Positions 63,266 to 64,000 of a stretch of DNA of 64,000 bases are shown here, in pieces. Under the pieces are notes generated by a model. That model had not been told where the DNA came from and made no database searches. It saw only the letters and a list, made by a program, of their open reading frames with translations. Each line of letters begins with the position of its first letter. Position 1 is the first letter of the stretch. The position numbers and the translations under genes were made by a program. This DNA is from Dyella flava. Lineage in GTDB: Bacteria; Pseudomonadota; Gammaproteobacteria; Xanthomonadales; Rhodanobacteraceae. Location: NCBI RefSeq assembly GCF_016904955.1, contig NZ_JADIKE010000036.1:262021-326020 (forward strand), in the 5' to 3' direction.

Positions 63266-64000
63266 ATGGCGACGGGAACAGTGGGCACCGATCCACTGGT
63301 GAGCATTTTGATTCCTACCTATAACCGACCGCGCTATTTTGAAAAGGCGCTGAAGTCGGCTTTGGTACAGAGCTACAAAAACATCGAAATCATTGTCGGT
63401 GACGACAGCACCAACGACGAAACGGAAAAGCTGGTGCTCGCGTATCGAAAGGTCGCCAAGAACATCAAGTACGTGCGCAACAAACCCCGTCTTGGCGGCA
63501 TCGGCAATTTCCGTAAATGCATGGATCTGGCGCGCGGCCAGTTCATCAATTACCTGATGGACGATGATCTTTTCCATCCCCAGAAAATCGAGGTGATGAT
63601 GAAGGTCATGCGCAGTGACAAGGATGTTGCGCTGGTCACATCATCCCGCGTGTGCATTGATGAAAACGACGTCGCGGGGGAGGAAGTCGGCGGCCTTAAC
63701 CTGTATCTGAACGAAAGCAAGTCCTTTAATGGCGCCGAGGTTGCCAACCTGTGTCTTCGGACAGCCCACAACCTGATCGGCGAACCAACCACGGTCCTAT
63801 TCCGGCTGTCGATGCTGACAGAGCCTTTCGGGGTGTGCGCCGGTCGCCAGTATGGGTGCAACTCGGATATGGCCTCGTGGGTCGTGCTGATGAGCAAGGG
63901 CAAGATCGCTTATATAAAGACTCCCTTGAGCTTTCTAAGAGTTCATCAAGCACAGATGTCCAATACATTCCACATGTATTGCCATGGTGTATCGGACATG
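63266..64000 (+). CDS. Family 2 glycosyltransferase (partial)
   Basis: At least 245 residues, open to the window end; the stop is beyond 64000. Seen: VSILIPTYNRPRYFEKALKSA at the N-terminus, IIVGDDSTNDET, and NYLMDDDLFHP with the DxD metal and nucleotide-sugar site. This is the GT-A fold of family 2. GGAG at 63253-63256 precedes ATG 63266. It probably adds a sugar to a surface glycan with the aminotransferase and GNAT nearby. Confidence 0.92.
   Translation, partial: MATGTVGTDPLVSILIPTYNRPRYFEKALKSALVQSYKNIEIIVGDDSTNDETEKLVLAYRKVAKNIKYVRNKPRLGGIGNFRKCMDLARGQFINYLMDDDLFHPQKIEVMMKVMRSDKDVALVTSSRVCIDENDVAGEEVGGLNLYLNESKSFNGAEVANLCLRTAHNLIGEPTTVLFRLSMLTEPFGVCAGRQYGCNSDMASWVVLMSKGKIAYIKTPLSFLRVHQAQMSNTFHMYCHGVSDM

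Overview
The window reads as chromosomal DNA of a high-GC, free-living Gram-negative bacterium. I infer a gammaproteobacterium of the Xanthomonadales/Lysobacterales, most like Rhodanobacteraceae such as Dyella, Luteibacter or Rhodanobacter. The inference rests on gene content: large TonB-dependent receptors with Pro/Thr-rich N-terminal linkers, an XAC0095-like small protein, S9B dipeptidyl peptidase, MdtABC and many Xanthomonas-style palindromic intergenic repeats. No rRNA, tRNA, CRISPR array, transposase or phage gene was seen. Species-level placement is not possible from the sequence alone.

Region 1 (1-19.2 kb) is an array of five paralogous TonB-dependent receptors on the + strand. Each is about 1030-1053 residues and starts at a TTG or GTG codon. 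Four are in close tandem; the fifth is separated by about 2.2 kb that holds a small secreted protein, an XAC0095-like protein and a palindromic repeat doublet. The copies are mosaics: different pairs resemble each other in different segments. Region 2 (19.2-27.3 kb) is a complete mdtABC-type RND efflux operon on the - strand, with a duplicated repeat tract between mdtB and mdtC.

Region 3 (28-35.4 kb) holds housekeeping and single genes: cytochrome c5, alpha/beta hydrolase, ZapE, a CNNM/CorC-type protein, a DJ-1/PfpI protein, an MFS carboxylate transporter and a small membrane protein. Region 4 (35.5-41.6 kb) has a cobalamin riboswitch in front of class Ia ribonucleotide reductase nrdAB, followed by a GNAT, a methyltransferase and a DUF2076 protein. 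Region 5 (42-49.4 kb) holds DPP4, thioesterase, GST, a divergent LysR/aldo-keto reductase pair, QueF and a lipoprotein.

Region 6 (49.6-59.3 kb) begins with a 289-bp nested palindromic element placed just before an overlapping mprF-virJ/acvB pair, which predicts synthesis and hydrolysis of aminoacyl-phosphatidylglycerol. Two CsbD-like genes and a DUF1328 gene (general stress), a methyltransferase, a GNAT, a lipase-like hydrolase and an OmpA-family porin follow. Region 7 (59.3-64 kb) has a second divergent aldo-keto reductase (PdxI/YdbC type)/LysR pair. It then enters a surface-sugar locus (GNAT, DegT-type aminotransferase, family 2 glycosyltransferase) that runs off the end of the window.

The most unusual features are not single genes. 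They are the mosaic receptor array with shared promoter-region inverted repeats, the nested palindromic element before mprF, and a family of five long purine/pyrimidine inverted repeats that each sit directly after a stop codon.
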